64,000 bases of DNA from Rhodomicrobium sp. R_RK_3 (GTDB lineage: Bacteria; Pseudomonadota; Alphaproteobacteria; Rhizobiales; Rhodomicrobiaceae). The position numbers and the translations under genes are program-made. The DNA is taken from contig NZ_MWLK01000021.1 of NCBI RefSeq assembly GCF_002198715.1, positions 62,001-126,000 of the forward strand, read 5' to 3'. The stretch's first letter is position 1. The number at the start of each line of letters is the position of its first letter. The notes under the pieces are model-generated. The model did no database searches and was not told the origin of the DNA. It saw only the letters and a list, made by a program, of their open reading frames with translations. Positions 26,099 through 36,314 of this stretch are shown here, piece after piece.

Positions 26099-28693
26099 AT
26101 GGCCGATGACACCGCCGCTCCGGTCGCCTCGCGCGCCGAGCTCGAGCAACTGGTCGCCGAATCCGATCTCGGCGGGCGGCGTCCCGGCGGCCTTGTCGGC
26201 AAGTTCCTGACCCTCCTCGCCATTTCCTGGTCGCTGTTCCAGCTCTGGTACGCCTCGCCGCTTCCCTACGTGCTGAATTTCGGCATTTTCAATGACGGCG
26301 AAGCCCGCGCCTTCCATCTCAGCTTCGCCTTCGCGCTCTGTTTCCTCGCCTATCCCGCCTTCGCCAGCTCGCCGCGTGACCGCGTCCCGACGATGGACTG
26401 GCTGCTGGCGCTCGCCGGCATCGTCTCGGTGCTCTATCTGGTCGTCTTCTACCGCGAGATCGCCATGCGCCCCGGCCTGCCGACCACCGCCGACACGGTG
26501 ATGGCGGCCATCGGCGTGGTGCTCCTGCTCGAAGCCTCGCGCCGCGCCGAGGGGCCCTGGATGCCCGTCATCTTGATCGCCGCGCTGATCTACGTCTTCA
26601 CCGGCCCCTGGCTGCCCGGCCTCCTGGCGCATAAGGGCGTCTCGCTGTCCCGCGCCGCCTCGCATTTCTGGATCACCTCGGAAGGCGTCTTCGGCGTCGC
26701 GCTGGGCGTGTCGACCAATTTTATCTTCCTGTTCGTGCTGTTCGGCGCGCTGCTGGAGAAAGCCGGGGCGGGCAACTGGTTCATCCACGTCACCTTCGCG
26801 CTGCTCGGACGCTTCCGCGGCGGACCGGCCAAGGCGGCCGTCGTCTCCTCCGGCCTGACGGGCATGATTTCCGGCTCGTCGGTCGCCAATGTGGTGACGA
26901 CCGGCACCTTCACCATCCCGCTGATGAAGCGCGTCGGCTATACGCCGGTGCAGGCGGGCGCCATCGAATGCGCCGCCGGCGTCAACGGACAACTCATGCC
27001 GCCGGTGATGGGCGCAGCCGCTTTCTTGATGGCCGAATATGTCGGCATTTCCTATGCGCAGGTCTGCATGCACGCGCTGATCCCCGCGCTGCTGACCTAT
27101 GGCGCGCTGTTCTATGTCGTCGACCTCGAAGCCATGAAGGCCGGGATGAAGGGCGTCGCCTCGACGCGCCGCCGCACGTTGAAGGATTCCGCGATCAAGG
27201 CCGTGATGACGCTATGCGGCCTCGTCATTCTCGCCAATGCCGTCTATTTCGGCCTCGGCTGGCTGAAAACCCTGTTCGGCGAATCGTCCGGGCTGGTGAC
27301 GATTGTGCTCGGCGGCGTGGTCTATATCGCCTGCGTCTGGCTGCGGGCAAAGAGCCACGATCTGCCTGAGGAGGACCTGACCACGCCACTCGTTGCCTCC
27401 GATTTCTATGACAGCGCGCGCACGGGCCTGCATTACCTCATCCCCGTCACGGTGCTGATCTGGTGCCTGATCGTCGAGGAGATGTCGCCCGGCCTCGCGG
27501 CTTTCTGGGGCGTCGTTGCCATGGCGGCGGTGGTGCTGACGCAGCGTCCGCTGACAGCATTCTTTCGCGGCGAGAGTGGTTTAGCCCGACATCTCGAGCG
27601 CGGCGCTCGCGATGTCATCGCCGGGCTGGAGACCGGAGCGCGCAACATGATCGGCGTTGGCATCGCGACCGCAACCGCCGGCATTCTGGTCGGGGCGGTG
27701 ACGCTGACCGGCGTCGGGCTGGTGATGACCGAGATCGTCGAATATCTCTCCGGCGGCCAGATCGTGGTGATGCTGATGCTGGTCGCGGTGATCTGCATCC
27801 TGCTCGGCACCGGCCTGCCGACCACGGCAAGCTATGTCGTGGTGGCGACGCTGATGGCGCCGGTCGTCGTCGAACTGGCGGCGCAGAACGGCCTCGCCGT
27901 GCCGCTGATCGCCGTCCATATGTTCGTCTTCTATTTCGGGCTGATGGCGGACGTCTCGCCGCCGGTCGGACTGGCCGCTTATGCGGCGGGCGCCATCGCG
28001 GGCGCCGATCCGATCAAGGTCGGCTGGCAGGCCACCTGGTACGAGGCCCGGACGGCACTGCTGCCGTTCATCTTCATCTTCAATCCGCAATTGCTGCTGA
28101 TCGACACCGGCGGCATCGTCAACATGGTGATCGTCATCGCCTGCGCCATCGTCGCCATGATCGCCTTCTGCGCGGCCTTCCAGGGGTTTTTCCTCACCCG
28201 CAGCCGCTCATGGGAGACCGCCGCGCTGCTGCTCGTATGCTTCACGCTGTTCCGGCCGAATTTCTGGATGGACCAGATCTTTCCGCCGACCCGGAATTTG
28301 CCCGCCGCGGAGCTCGACCGGGTGATCGGCGAGACCGAAGCGGGCTCGGCGGTGCGGCTGAACATCCAGTCCACCGACGTCGCCGGCGATGATGTGCTGA
28401 AGACCGTCCGGCTGACGCTCGGCAAGTCCGGCGATGCGCGTGAGAAGTTCGGCGCGACCGGGTTGATGCTGTTGCCGATGGGCGGCGAGCCGATGGTGAC
28501 GGGCGTGCGGCCGGGATCGGAAGCGGCGCGGCTGAAACTGCGCCAGGGCGACAAGATCGACAGCGTGATTGTCGATGCCGAGCGGCCCGAGCCGTTCCTG
28601 TTCGCGCTGCCTGCCCTGGCGCTGCTGGGGCTGATCGCCATGATCCAGCGCACGCGACGCCGCGAGGCGGCTGCCGCTGGAGTGGTCGCTTAG
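26099..28693 (+). CDS. TRAP transporter fused permease (4TM/12TM) with DUF3394 tail
   Basis: An 864-residue inner-membrane protein in which the small (DctQ-like) and large (DctM-like) TRAP subunits are fused, the form that works with TAXI binding proteins. Large-subunit motifs: SGLTGMISGSSVANVVTTG and LGTGLPTTASYVVVATLMAP. The last 160 residues match the DUF3394 extension and contain a PDZ-like stretch (VTGVRPGSEAARLKLRQGDK) before a final hydrophobic helix and a basic tail. Uptake is driven by a sodium gradient. The start at 26099 follows GGGGG; a GTG four codons upstream is less likely. Confidence 0.94.
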   Translation: MADDTAAPVASRAELEQLVAESDLGGRRPGGLVGKFLTLLAISWSLFQLWYASPLPYVLNFGIFNDGEARAFHLSFAFALCFLAYPAFASSPRDRVPTMDWLLALAGIVSVLYLVVFYREIAMRPGLPTTADTVMAAIGVVLLLEASRRAEGPWMPVILIAALIYVFTGPWLPGLLAHKGVSLSRAASHFWITSEGVFGVALGVSTNFIFLFVLFGALLEKAGAGNWFIHVTFALLGRFRGGPAKAAVVSSGLTGMISGSSVANVVTTGTFTIPLMKRVGYTPVQAGAIECAAGVNGQLMPPVMGAAAFLMAEYVGISYAQVCMHALIPALLTYGALFYVVDLEAMKAGMKGVASTRRRTLKDSAIKAVMTLCGLVILANAVYFGLGWLKTLFGESSGLVTIVLGGVVYIACVWLRAKSHDLPEEDLTTPLVASDFYDSARTGLHYLIPVTVLIWCLIVEEMSPGLAAFWGVVAMAAVVLTQRPLTAFFRGESGLARHLERGARDVIAGLETGARNMIGVGIATATAGILVGAVTLTGVGLVMTEIVEYLSGGQIVVMLMLVAVICILLGTGLPTTASYVVVATLMAPVVVELAAQNGLAVPLIAVHMFVFYFGLMADVSPPVGLAAYAAGAIAGADPIKVGWQATWYEARTALLPFIFIFNPQLLLIDTGGIVNMVIVIACAIVAMIAFCAAFQGFFLTRSRSWETAALLLVCFTLFRPNFWMDQIFPPTRNLPAAELDRVIGETEAGSAVRLNIQSTDVAGDDVLKTVRLTLGKSGDAREKFGATGLMLLPMGGEPMVTGVRPGSEAARLKLRQGDKIDSVIVDAERPEPFLFALPALALLGLIAMIQRTRRREAAAAGVVA

Positions 28694-28707
28694 AGACCAT
28701 CCACAGG

Positions 28708-28817
28708 CCGTCGCCCCGGCCGTTAGAGCCGGGGCCCACTCGCGTCACGAAATTCCGCAGTGCTGGCCGATGGGCCATTGGGTCCCGGCTCACCGCTTCG
28801 CGGCGTCCGGGACGACG
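28708..28817 (+). repeat. family (iii) composite repeat, copy A
   Basis: Begins CCGTCGCCCCGGCCGTTAG with AGCCGGGGCCCACTCGC and ends GTCCGGGACGACG, with CATTGGGTCCCGGCTC inside. Each end is a palindrome, so it is a two-hairpin element of about 110 bp. Copies occur at 45139-45243 (inverted) and 61890-61998. Confidence 0.9.
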
Positions 28818-28839
28818 AAAAGGAGCTTGATTCTTGTAG

Positions 28840-28859
28840 CCCTCTCTCACGGGAGAGGG
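28840..28859. repeat. family (ii) hairpin unit
   Basis: CCCTCTCTCACGGGAGAGGG, a single palindromic unit of the family seen at 15771 and 41811. It lies 22 bases after composite repeat copy A, in the gap between the TRAP permease gene and the convergent erpA. Confidence 0.8.
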
Positions 28860-28927
28860 AGCTTGGTCGTGCCATGGGTTCAAGGGCGGCGGTCCACAGC
28901 GCGCAGGAGCGCGCGCGCTTCGCCGCG

Positions 28928-29257
28928 TCAGATCGTGAACGACGTCCCGCAGCCGCAGGAGGCCGTCGCGTTCGGGTTCGTGATCTTGAACGAGGCGCCG
29001 ATCAGGTCATCCACGAAGTCGATCTCGGAGCCGTTCATGAACGGCATCGAGACTTCGTCGATGAGCACGGTCGCGCCCTGCTTCTCGATCACATGGTCGC
29101 CGTTCTCGCGGTCGGCGACGAGGTCGAAGGCATATTGGAAGCCGGTGCAGCCGCCTGCCTTGACGCTGACGCGGAGCATCGTCGCCGCAGCTTCTCCCGC
29201 GATGATCTCGGAGATGCGCCGCGCCGCGCGGTCTGTCACATGAACGGGTGTCGTCAT
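28928..29257 (-). CDS. erpA: A-type iron-sulfur cluster carrier, ErpA/IscA family
   Basis: A 109-residue HesB/IscA fold protein that carries 4Fe-4S or 2Fe-2S clusters to apo-enzymes. The three ligand cysteines are Cys37 in KAGGCTGFQY and Cys101/Cys103 in SCGCGTSFTI. The assignment to ErpA rather than IscA follows its isolated position next to dgt-argS, typical of Hyphomicrobiales. The start at 29257 matches family length; a longer in-frame form would add a non-conserved 37 residues. It is divergent from dgt. Confidence 0.93.
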   Translation of the reverse strand: MTTPVHVTDRAARRISEIIAGEAAATMLRVSVKAGGCTGFQYAFDLVADRENGDHVIEKQGATVLIDEVSMPFMNGSEIDFVDDLIGASFKITNPNATASCGCGTSFTI

Positions 29258-29393
29258 TCTACCCACCGAATCACATAAATTGCCGTCAGAGTCGATTGCC
29301 TCTATGCAAGTGGGGATTGGGGGGCTTTTGTCAATCATTCCATGCCGGCTGCGGGAGGCGGCCTTCACGGAAGCAGGAGACGGGAATTTGCCG

Positions 29394-30602
29394 ATGTCGA
29401 TCCAGCCTCGTTACGCTGACCGGCTCGTCGCGGCCTATGCCTGCGCGGCCCAGGCGAGCCGTGGCCGGCTCTATGTGGAAGACGGCTGCTCGCTGCGCAC
29501 CCCCTTCCAGCGCGACCGCGACCGCATCGTGCATTCCTCGGCCTTCCGCCGCCTCACCTATAAGACCCAGGTCTTCGTCTATCATGAGGGCGACCATTAC
29601 CGCACCCGCCTCACCCACTCGCTTGAAGTGGCGCAGATCGCGCGCACGCTCGCCCGCATCCTCCGGCTCGACGAGGACCTGGCCGAGACCATCGCGCTCG
29701 CCCACGATCTTGGCCACCCGCCCTTCGGCCATGCCGGGGAGGAGGCGCTGCATGAAGTCGCCAAGCCGTTCGGCGGTTTCGATCATAACGCCCAGAGCCT
29801 GCGCACCGTCACCAAGCTGGAGAGCCGGTATGCGTCCTATGACGGACTGAACCTCACCTGGGAAACGCTTGAAGGGCTGGTCAAGCACAATGGTCCGCTG
29901 CTCGATGCCGCCGGCAATCCGACGCCGCGCTACGCCGCCGAGGGGCTGCCGCAAGCCATCGTCGAATATGGCGCGACCCACGATCTCGATCTCGCCAGCC
30001 ATGCCTCGCTCGAAGCGCAGGTCGCCGCGCTCGCCGACGACATCGCCTATAACAACCACGATCTGGATGACGGTCTGCGCGCCGGGCTGATCGCCATCGA
30101 CAAGCTGCGCGACGTGCCGCTGGCCGGCCGCTTCATCCAGGAGGTCGAGGCCAAGCATGGCGCGCTGCCGGTCAACCGGCTGATCTACGAGGTCAACCGC
30201 CGGCTGATCAGCGCCATGGTGCATGACCTTTCCGACGAAACGCTGCGCCGCATCGCCGAACTGGACCCGAAATCGGCGGACGACATTCGCAATGCCGGAC
30301 ATCCCGTCGCCGCCTTCTCCGAGGAGATGAAGCGCGACATGGCCGAGTTGCGCCGCTTCCTGTTCGCAGAATTTTATTTTCACCCGCGCGTGCAGGAGAT
30401 CATGAACGGCGCGCAGAAAATCGTGACGGAGCTGTTCAACCATTTCCTGGCGCATCCGGAGGACTTGCCCGAAGGCTGGCGCGAAAAAGCCATCGGCGAC
30501 CGCAAGGGCCGCGTCATCTCCGACTTCGTCGCCGGCATGACCGACCGGCTGGCGCTCGACACCCATCGGGGTCTATTTGACGACACGCCGCGATTGCGTT
30601 AG
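29394..30602 (+). CDS. dgt: deoxyguanosinetriphosphate triphosphohydrolase-like protein
   Basis: A 402-residue HD-domain phosphohydrolase that splits dNTPs into nucleoside and triphosphate. Metal-binding HD segments are visible: [47 protein letters not shown] and [15 protein letters not shown]. Length fits the type 2 dGTPase-like group of alphaproteobacteria. It precedes argS by 55 bases and both probably share a promoter in the gap to erpA. The ATG at 29394 gives the conserved N-terminus. Confidence 0.93.
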   Translation: MSIQPRYADRLVAAYACAAQASRGRLYVEDGCSLRTPFQRDRDRIVHSSAFRRLTYKTQVFVYHEGDHYRTRLTHSLEVAQIARTLARILRLDEDLAETIALAHDLGHPPFGHAGEEALHEVAKPFGGFDHNAQSLRTVTKLESRYASYDGLNLTWETLEGLVKHNGPLLDAAGNPTPRYAAEGLPQAIVEYGATHDLDLASHASLEAQVAALADDIAYNNHDLDDGLRAGLIAIDKLRDVPLAGRFIQEVEAKHGALPVNRLIYEVNRRLISAMVHDLSDETLRRIAELDPKSADDIRNAGHPVAAFSEEMKRDMAELRRFLFAEFYFHPRVQEIMNGAQKIVTELFNHFLAHPEDLPEGWREKAIGDRKGRVISDFVAGMTDRLALDTHRGLFDDTPRLR

Positions 30603-30657
30603 CGGGTACCAAGCGCCATCTGGCTCGTTCACACTCAAAGACATCGGCAATTGCAGC

Positions 30658-32418
30658 ATGAATATCTTTACCCATTTCGAGGCGCGGTTTCATGAGGCGG
30701 CCGAGGCGCTGAAGGCCGAGGGCGTGCTGCCGGCCGACAGCAATACCGCCTCGCTGACCGTCGAGCCGCCGCGCGATGCCAGCCACGGCGACATCGCCTC
30801 GAACGCCGCCATGGTGCTCGGCAAGCAGGCGAAGATGGCGCCGCGCGACCTCGCCGCCCATTTCGCCAGGAAGCTCGAAGCCGACCCCGACATCGCCAAG
30901 CTCGACATCGCCGGGCCCGGTTTCATCAACATCACGCTGAAGCCGGAATTCTGGCCGCGCCTGCTGAAATCCATCCTGGAGGGGGGCGACGATTACGGCC
31001 GCTCGGCGCGGGGGCAGGGCGCCAAGGTCAATGTCGAATATGTTTCCGCCAACCCGACCGGGCCGATGCATGTCGGCCATACGCGCGGCGCGGTGTTCGG
31101 CGATGCGCTGTCCAACCTGCTCGCCTTCACCGGCCATGCGGTGACGCGCGAATATTACGTCAACGATGCCGGCGCCCAGGTCGATGTGCTGGCCCGCTCG
31201 GCCTTCATGCGCTACCGCGAGGCGCTCGGCGAGGATATCGGCGCGATCCCGGAAGGGCTTTATCCGGGCGATTATCTCCAGGCGGTCGGCGAGGCGCTGG
31301 CGGCCGAATACGGCAAGCGCCTGCACAATATGCCCGAGGCCGACTGGCTGCCGCTGGTGCGCGCCAAATCCATCGAGATGATGCTGGATCTCATCCGCAC
31401 CGATCTCGCCGCGCTCGGCATCCATCACGACGTCTTCTTCTCGGAGCGCTCGCTGGTCGAGGGCAAGCCCAATCAGGTCGAGGAAACCGTCGAGGATCTG
31501 CGCGAGCAGGGGCTGATCTATGAGGGCATGCTCGCGCCGCCCAAAGGTAAGCTTCCCGACGATTGGGAGGAGCGCGAGCAGACCTTGTTCCGCGCCACCG
31601 ATTTCGGTGACGATGTCGACCGGGCGCTGGTCAAGTCGGACGGCAGCTATACCTATTTCGCCTCGGACATGGCCTATCACCGGTCGAAGCTGCGCCGCGG
31701 CTTTGCACACATGATCAATGTTTTTGGTGCGGATCACGCCGGTTATGTTAAACGAATGAACGCAGCCGTCGCCGCCTTGAGCCATGGCGATGCGGATTTG
31801 GATATTAAGATCTGCCAGATGGTCCGTTTATTCCGGGCCGGCGAGCCGGTTAAGATGTCAAAACGTTCCGGGTCATTCGTGACCCTGCGTGAAGTGGTCG
31901 ATGAAGTTGGACCGGGTCCGGTGCGTTTTATGATGCTTCACCGCAAAAATGACGCGATGTTGGACTTTGATTTCGCCAAGGTGCTCGAGCAGTCCCGGGA
32001 CAATCCGGTGTTCTACGTGCAATACGCACATGCAAGAGCACAATCCGTTATGCGTAATGTCCAGGAATTAGCGCCCAAACTAGAAACAAGTGGAAAAGAC
32101 CTCGCCGGCGCCCGGCTCGAGTTATTGCAGGATGAGGCGGAACTTGCCGTTGTAAAACGGTTGTCGCATTATCCCAGAATCATCGAGTCTGCAGCCGAGG
32201 CACATGAGCCGCATCGCATCGCTTTCTACCTCTATGAACTTGCGAGCGAGTTTCATGGATTATGGAACCGTGGCAAAGAGTTGCCACATTTACGTTTCAT
32301 TATCGATGCCGATAGGGAGATTACCAGGGCGCGCGCCGGGCTGGTCGTGGCCGTCGCGCAGGTGATACGGTCGGGCCTTGGCATTTTGGGCGTTCAACCA
32401 ATTTCTGAGATGCGCTGA
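30658..32418 (+). CDS. argS: arginyl-tRNA synthetase
   Basis: A 586-residue class I synthetase. The HIGH-type motif is in [16 protein letters not shown], the KMSKS motif is KMSKRSGSF, and the C-terminal anticodon domain (DALR type) ends [14 protein letters not shown]. The frame is intact and full length. Codon use changes sharply inside the gene: from about 31700 to about 32320 A/T-ending codons are frequent (GTT, TTA, AAA, GAA, CAT), while the parts on either side are GC-ending like the rest of the window. That segment covers the KMSKS region and most of the anticodon domain. ATG at 30658 is favoured over an upstream in-frame start in dgt. Confidence 0.97.
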   Translation: MNIFTHFEARFHEAAEALKAEGVLPADSNTASLTVEPPRDASHGDIASNAAMVLGKQAKMAPRDLAAHFARKLEADPDIAKLDIAGPGFINITLKPEFWPRLLKSILEGGDDYGRSARGQGAKVNVEYVSANPTGPMHVGHTRGAVFGDALSNLLAFTGHAVTREYYVNDAGAQVDVLARSAFMRYREALGEDIGAIPEGLYPGDYLQAVGEALAAEYGKRLHNMPEADWLPLVRAKSIEMMLDLIRTDLAALGIHHDVFFSERSLVEGKPNQVEETVEDLREQGLIYEGMLAPPKGKLPDDWEEREQTLFRATDFGDDVDRALVKSDGSYTYFASDMAYHRSKLRRGFAHMINVFGADHAGYVKRMNAAVAALSHGDADLDIKICQMVRLFRAGEPVKMSKRSGSFVTLREVVDEVGPGPVRFMMLHRKNDAMLDFDFAKVLEQSRDNPVFYVQYAHARAQSVMRNVQELAPKLETSGKDLAGARLELLQDEAELAVVKRLSHYPRIIESAAEAHEPHRIAFYLYELASEFHGLWNRGKELPHLRFIIDADREITRARAGLVVAVAQVIRSGLGILGVQPISEMR

Positions 32419-32470
32419 AACTTAGCTCCGCTTGGGCCAAGCGGGGTTCAGGGCAAAGGAACAGTTGCAC

Positions 32471-34294
32471 ATGTCTATGTCTGACGATCCAAGAGGGTTC
32501 CGGCGCGGCCAACCCGGCAACCGTGACTATCCATCGTCTCAGCCGCAGCAGCAGCCATCGCGCGGCGCACGCCCCGCCCAGCCTCGCGACGACCGCTATG
32601 AAGGCTATCGACAGCCCGAACCGCCGCAGGCGCGTCCCGAGCGGCCGCAGCCGCCGCAGGAGAAACCGCAGCAGCCGGCCTTTTCCGCTTATCGTCCCGA
32701 GGCTTACGCCGCTCCCGAGCGCCGCCCGCCGGCCCGGCCGGAGCGCGCTGAATGGGAGGATACCCCCCGCAGCGCACCGCCCGCGCCGCCGCGCAGCATG
32801 CCCACCTCCGATCCGTTCCCGCGCACCCCGCCGCAGCCGCCATCGCGCGATCCCTATGCCTCCGGCCCGAGTGACCCTTACGCGCCGGCCTCCTCGCAGC
32901 GCGGCTACGAGAATGACTGGCGTCAGCAGGACCCCTATCAGGATCAGGGCGCGAACCAGTTTCCGAGCTTCTATCCGCCGCATGACGAGCCGTCGGCCGG
33001 CCCCGACGTGCAGTCGGTGCATAACCGTTTCTTCGCACCGGATCCCGAGCCGGAGCCGGCGCCGCCTGCGCAGAACCGCTTTCGCGGCTCCTTCGACGAT
33101 CATGACCACGACCATGATTTCGGCGTGGACAGCCATTCCGGCTTCGGTTCCGAACCGGCGCAGCGCCATCACGGCACGCAGACCTTCAATTCCGGTTTCG
33201 ACGATAAGCACGATTCCGATTGGGACAAGTTCGAGCAGGCGCCGCCGCCTGCTTCCGTGCGTCCTTTCCACCCGCCGGCAACCGTGCCCGACGATGATCT
33301 GGACGCCGATTTCTTCGCCGACGAGGACGATTATGACGGCGAGGATTATCCGGCCGAGCGCCGGGGCGGACGCAAGCGGATGATGGCCGCCGTGCTGCTC
33401 GGCGCGATCGTGACCGGCGGCGGTTTGGCGTTCCTCTATAAGTCTGGCGGCAATGGCAGTGCCGATGGCGACGGTCCGTCGCTGATCTCGGCCGACAACC
33501 GCCCGATCAAGGAAGAGCCGACCGAGCCGGGCGGGCGCGATTTTCCCAATAAGAGCAAGCTGATTTACGAACGCCTCGCCGGCGCTTCCGATGGCGAAGC
33601 GGGCGGTTCCAGGCTTTCCGGCGCTTCGACCGGCGGAGTGGTGAGCTCCGGCGGCACGCTGGAGGAGCGCATCGAGAATGCGCTGAAGGCGCAGAAGGAC
33701 GAGGATCAGCCCACGGCCGCATCGGGCAAGGCAGCTTCGCCGGATGCGCCGCGCACCGTCCGCACCATGACCTTCGGCCCCGATGGCAGCCCGCAGGCCG
33801 TGCGCCCGAGCACGCAGCGCCTCGCCGCCAATCCGCCGACCACGCCGGACAGCGTTTCGCAGGGCATCGTGGTGACGTCGGAGGCAACCGCATCGTCGGC
33901 CCGCGACGTGCCGGGCGTAGACGATTCCGAGCGGCTGCCGACGGCGGCGCCGCCGCAGCGCGTCCGGCAGGCTCCGGGCCAGCGCGCGGCAGCCGTCGCC
34001 GAAGCGCCCGCACCCTCGATCAGCGAATCCGCCGGCGGTACGGGCAATTTCTTCGTCCAGATCGCCGCCCGCAACGATCAGGACGCGGCCATGACGGCCT
34101 TTGCCAGCCTGCAGCAGAAATATGCCGGCGTGCTGGGCAATCATTCGCCGTCGGTGCGCAAGGTCGATCTGGGCGACAAGGGCGTCTGGTACCGCTTGCT
34201 GGTTGGTCCGCTGGAGAGCAAGACCGACGCCGAGGAGCTTTGCAAACAGCTCCAGACCGCCGGTATGAAAAACTGTTTCGCCCGCAAGGATTGA
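32471..34294 (+). CDS. SPOR domain protein, single-span membrane protein
   Basis: A 607-residue protein. Residues 1-300 are a long Pro/Gln/Arg/Asp-rich, low-complexity cytoplasmic region. One membrane helix at about 304-323 (MMAAVLLGAIVTGGGLAFL) follows a basic cluster. Residues 327-525 are a disordered periplasmic linker, and the last 75 residues are a SPOR domain (GNFFVQIAARNDQDAAMTAF, VWYRLLVGPLESKTDAEELC), which binds denuded peptidoglycan at the division septum. It lies between argS and nagZ as in many Hyphomicrobiales. AAGGAAC supports the start at 32471. Confidence 0.92.
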   Translation: MSMSDDPRGFRRGQPGNRDYPSSQPQQQPSRGARPAQPRDDRYEGYRQPEPPQARPERPQPPQEKPQQPAFSAYRPEAYAAPERRPPARPERAEWEDTPRSAPPAPPRSMPTSDPFPRTPPQPPSRDPYASGPSDPYAPASSQRGYENDWRQQDPYQDQGANQFPSFYPPHDEPSAGPDVQSVHNRFFAPDPEPEPAPPAQNRFRGSFDDHDHDHDFGVDSHSGFGSEPAQRHHGTQTFNSGFDDKHDSDWDKFEQAPPPASVRPFHPPATVPDDDLDADFFADEDDYDGEDYPAERRGGRKRMMAAVLLGAIVTGGGLAFLYKSGGNGSADGDGPSLISADNRPIKEEPTEPGGRDFPNKSKLIYERLAGASDGEAGGSRLSGASTGGVVSSGGTLEERIENALKAQKDEDQPTAASGKAASPDAPRTVRTMTFGPDGSPQAVRPSTQRLAANPPTTPDSVSQGIVVTSEATASSARDVPGVDDSERLPTAAPPQRVRQAPGQRAAAVAEAPAPSISESAGGTGNFFVQIAARNDQDAAMTAFASLQQKYAGVLGNHSPSVRKVDLGDKGVWYRLLVGPLESKTDAEELCKQLQTAGMKNCFARKD

Positions 34295-34298
34295 TGGT

Positions 34299-35309
34299 TT
34301 GCGGGCTTTCATCAGCGGCTGCGAGGGCCTCAGCCTGACGGCTGGGGAATTGGGCTTCTTCCGGGACGCCCGCCCCTGCGGCCTGATCCTCTTCAAGCGC
34401 AATTGCGGCGACGCCGACCAGATCCGGCGGCTCGTCGGCGACTTCCTCGAAGCGGTCGGCGACGAGCGTGCGCTGGTGCTGATCGACCAGGAAGGCGGCC
34501 GTGTGCAGCGGCTCGCCCCGCCGAACTGGCGGCGCTATCCCGCCGGCCGCCGTTTTGGCGACATGCATGCCGCCGACCCTGAGAAGGCGCTGGAAGCGGC
34601 CCGCCTCGGCGCGCGTATGATCGCCCGCGATCTGCTGAGCCTCGGCATCAACGTCAATTGCGCGCCCGTGCTCGACGTGCCCGCCCCCGGCGCGCACGAC
34701 GTGATCGGCGACCGGGCCTATGGCGCGGCGGTCGCGGACGTGACGGCGCTCGGCCGGGCCGTCGCCGAGGGCTATCTCGAAAGCGGCGTGTTGCCGGTCA
34801 TCAAGCACATCCCAGGCCATGGCCGCGCCGAGGTCGACAGCCACAAATCGCTGCCGGTCATCAAGGCGTCGCGCGCCGAACTCAGCCGCACCGATTTCGC
34901 GCCCTTCCATGCCTTGCGCGACATGCCGCTCGGCATGACCGCCCATATCGTCATCTCCGACATCGACCCCGACCGGCCCGCCAGCGCCTCGCCCATCGTC
35001 ATCGCGGATATCATCCGCGGCGAGATCGGCTTCGACGGCCTTTTGATGTGCGACGATCTCGGCATGCACGCGCTGTCCGGCGATATGACCGAGCGCGCCC
35101 GCGCCGTGCTCGCCGCCGGCTGCGACGTCGCCCTGCATTGCGGCGGCGACATGCAGGAGATGCAGGCCGTCGCCGCCGTCGCCCCGGAGCTCGGCGGCGA
35201 GGCCATGCGCCGTTTCGATGCCGCCCTCGACCGCCTGACCGAGCCACAACCTTTCGACGTTGCGCGCGCTGAAATTCTTCTCAGCGAAGTTGTAGGCGAA
35301 ATCGCGTGA
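34299..35309 (+). CDS. nagZ: beta-N-acetylhexosaminidase NagZ
   Basis: A 336-residue glycoside hydrolase family 3 enzyme of peptidoglycan recycling that removes GlcNAc from anhydro-muropeptides in the cytoplasm. Motifs: LVLIDQEGGRVQRL, the KHIPGHG loop (169-175) followed by the Asp180/His182 pair in EVDSH, and the nucleophile segment MCDDLGM. The start is most likely TTG at 34299, four bases after the SPOR-gene stop; no ATG or GTG in frame lies nearby and MRAFISGCEG aligns with the family N-terminus. scpA follows 48 bases after its stop. Confidence 0.95.
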   Translation: MRAFISGCEGLSLTAGELGFFRDARPCGLILFKRNCGDADQIRRLVGDFLEAVGDERALVLIDQEGGRVQRLAPPNWRRYPAGRRFGDMHAADPEKALEAARLGARMIARDLLSLGINVNCAPVLDVPAPGAHDVIGDRAYGAAVADVTALGRAVAEGYLESGVLPVIKHIPGHGRAEVDSHKSLPVIKASRAELSRTDFAPFHALRDMPLGMTAHIVISDIDPDRPASASPIVIADIIRGEIGFDGLLMCDDLGMHALSGDMTERARAVLAAGCDVALHCGGDMQEMQAVAAVAPELGGEAMRRFDAALDRLTEPQPFDVARAEILLSEVVGEIA

Positions 35310-35357
35310 ATCAGCGATGATGCTAGGGATTTTAATCTCTTTTGCTTCAGAATCGGC

Positions 35358-36245
35358 ATGAACGCGCGCCAGACAAAGCCCAATCCAGAGCAGGTTGACG
35401 AGCCGCGCGCCGCGTCTGCGGGCGGCGGCGACTTCGATAATGTGGTCCCCTTCGACGAGATGTCCGCCGCCGAGCGGATGCATGTTTCGCTCGACGGTTT
35501 CGAAGGCCCGCTGGATCTGCTCTTAAACTTGGCGCGCACGCAAAAGGTTGATCTGGCCAAGATTTCGATCCTGGAGCTGGCCGAGCAATATCTGCAGTTC
35601 ATCGCCGAAGCCCGGGCGCTGCGCCTCGAAATCGCCGCCGATTATCTCGTCACCGCCGCCTGGCTGGCCTTTCTGAAATCCAAGCTGCTGCTGCCGGTGG
35701 AGGAGAAGCAGGATGAGGGCCCGAGCGGCCAGGAAATGGCCCTGCACCTGGCTTTCCGGCTCAAGCGCCTGGAGGCCATGCGCGACGCCGTCGCCCGCAT
35801 CTTCAACCGGGCCCAGCAGGGCCTCGACTTTTTCGCGCGCGGCGAGCCGGAAGGCATCCGCACCGTGCGCAAGAGCGATTATTGGGCGAGCGTCTACGAC
35901 CTCTTGAAAGCCTATGCAGAGCAGCGCGGCCGCAACGCGCAGGTGGCGCCAGTAAAGATGGGGGGCCGCAAGGTCTGGTCGATCCGCGAGGCGCGCGAGC
36001 GGATGCAAAGACTGTTCGGCATGACCATCAACTGGTCGATCCTCGACAGCTATATCGAGGAATATCTGCCGGACCCCGAGGTCAGCAAGACTGCGATCGC
36101 CTCCTCCTTCGGCGCGACACTCGAATTGACGCGCGAAGGCTTTACCGAAATCCGCCAGGCGCAGGCTTTTGCGCCGATTTATATCCGCTGGCTGAAGCCG
36201 AAGCCCTCCCAGGGCGCCGAGAGCGAAACTACATCTATCGGTTAG
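35358..36245 (+). CDS. scpA: segregation and condensation protein A
   Basis: A 295-residue kleisin subunit that bridges the SMC heads in the chromosome-condensing SMC-ScpAB complex. The N-terminal FEGPLDLLLNLARTQKVDL is the SMC-neck-binding signature, and the C-terminal winged-helix segment includes TREGFTEIRQAQAFAPI. An acidic, disordered 35-residue leader precedes the domain. It is followed by scpB after 69 bases. Confidence 0.96.
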   Translation: MNARQTKPNPEQVDEPRAASAGGGDFDNVVPFDEMSAAERMHVSLDGFEGPLDLLLNLARTQKVDLAKISILELAEQYLQFIAEARALRLEIAADYLVTAAWLAFLKSKLLLPVEEKQDEGPSGQEMALHLAFRLKRLEAMRDAVARIFNRAQQGLDFFARGEPEGIRTVRKSDYWASVYDLLKAYAEQRGRNAQVAPVKMGGRKVWSIREARERMQRLFGMTINWSILDSYIEEYLPDPEVSKTAIASSFGATLELTREGFTEIRQAQAFAPIYIRWLKPKPSQGAESETTSIG

Positions 36246-36314
36246 CGTTCGTTATTTGACTTCGCGGCTGCGGCGGGGCGCGTCCCGAGCCTGGGCCTCC
36301 ATGGAATATGTGAC

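Noticed and set aside
30658-32418. argS as a pseudogene or frameshifted gene
   Set aside because: Despite the composition change the frame is continuous, both signature motifs are present and length is normal.
32321-34402. 693-codon minus-strand frame across the SPOR gene
   Set aside because: Antisense artefact of a Pro/Gln/Arg-rich coding region; no domain and no start signal.
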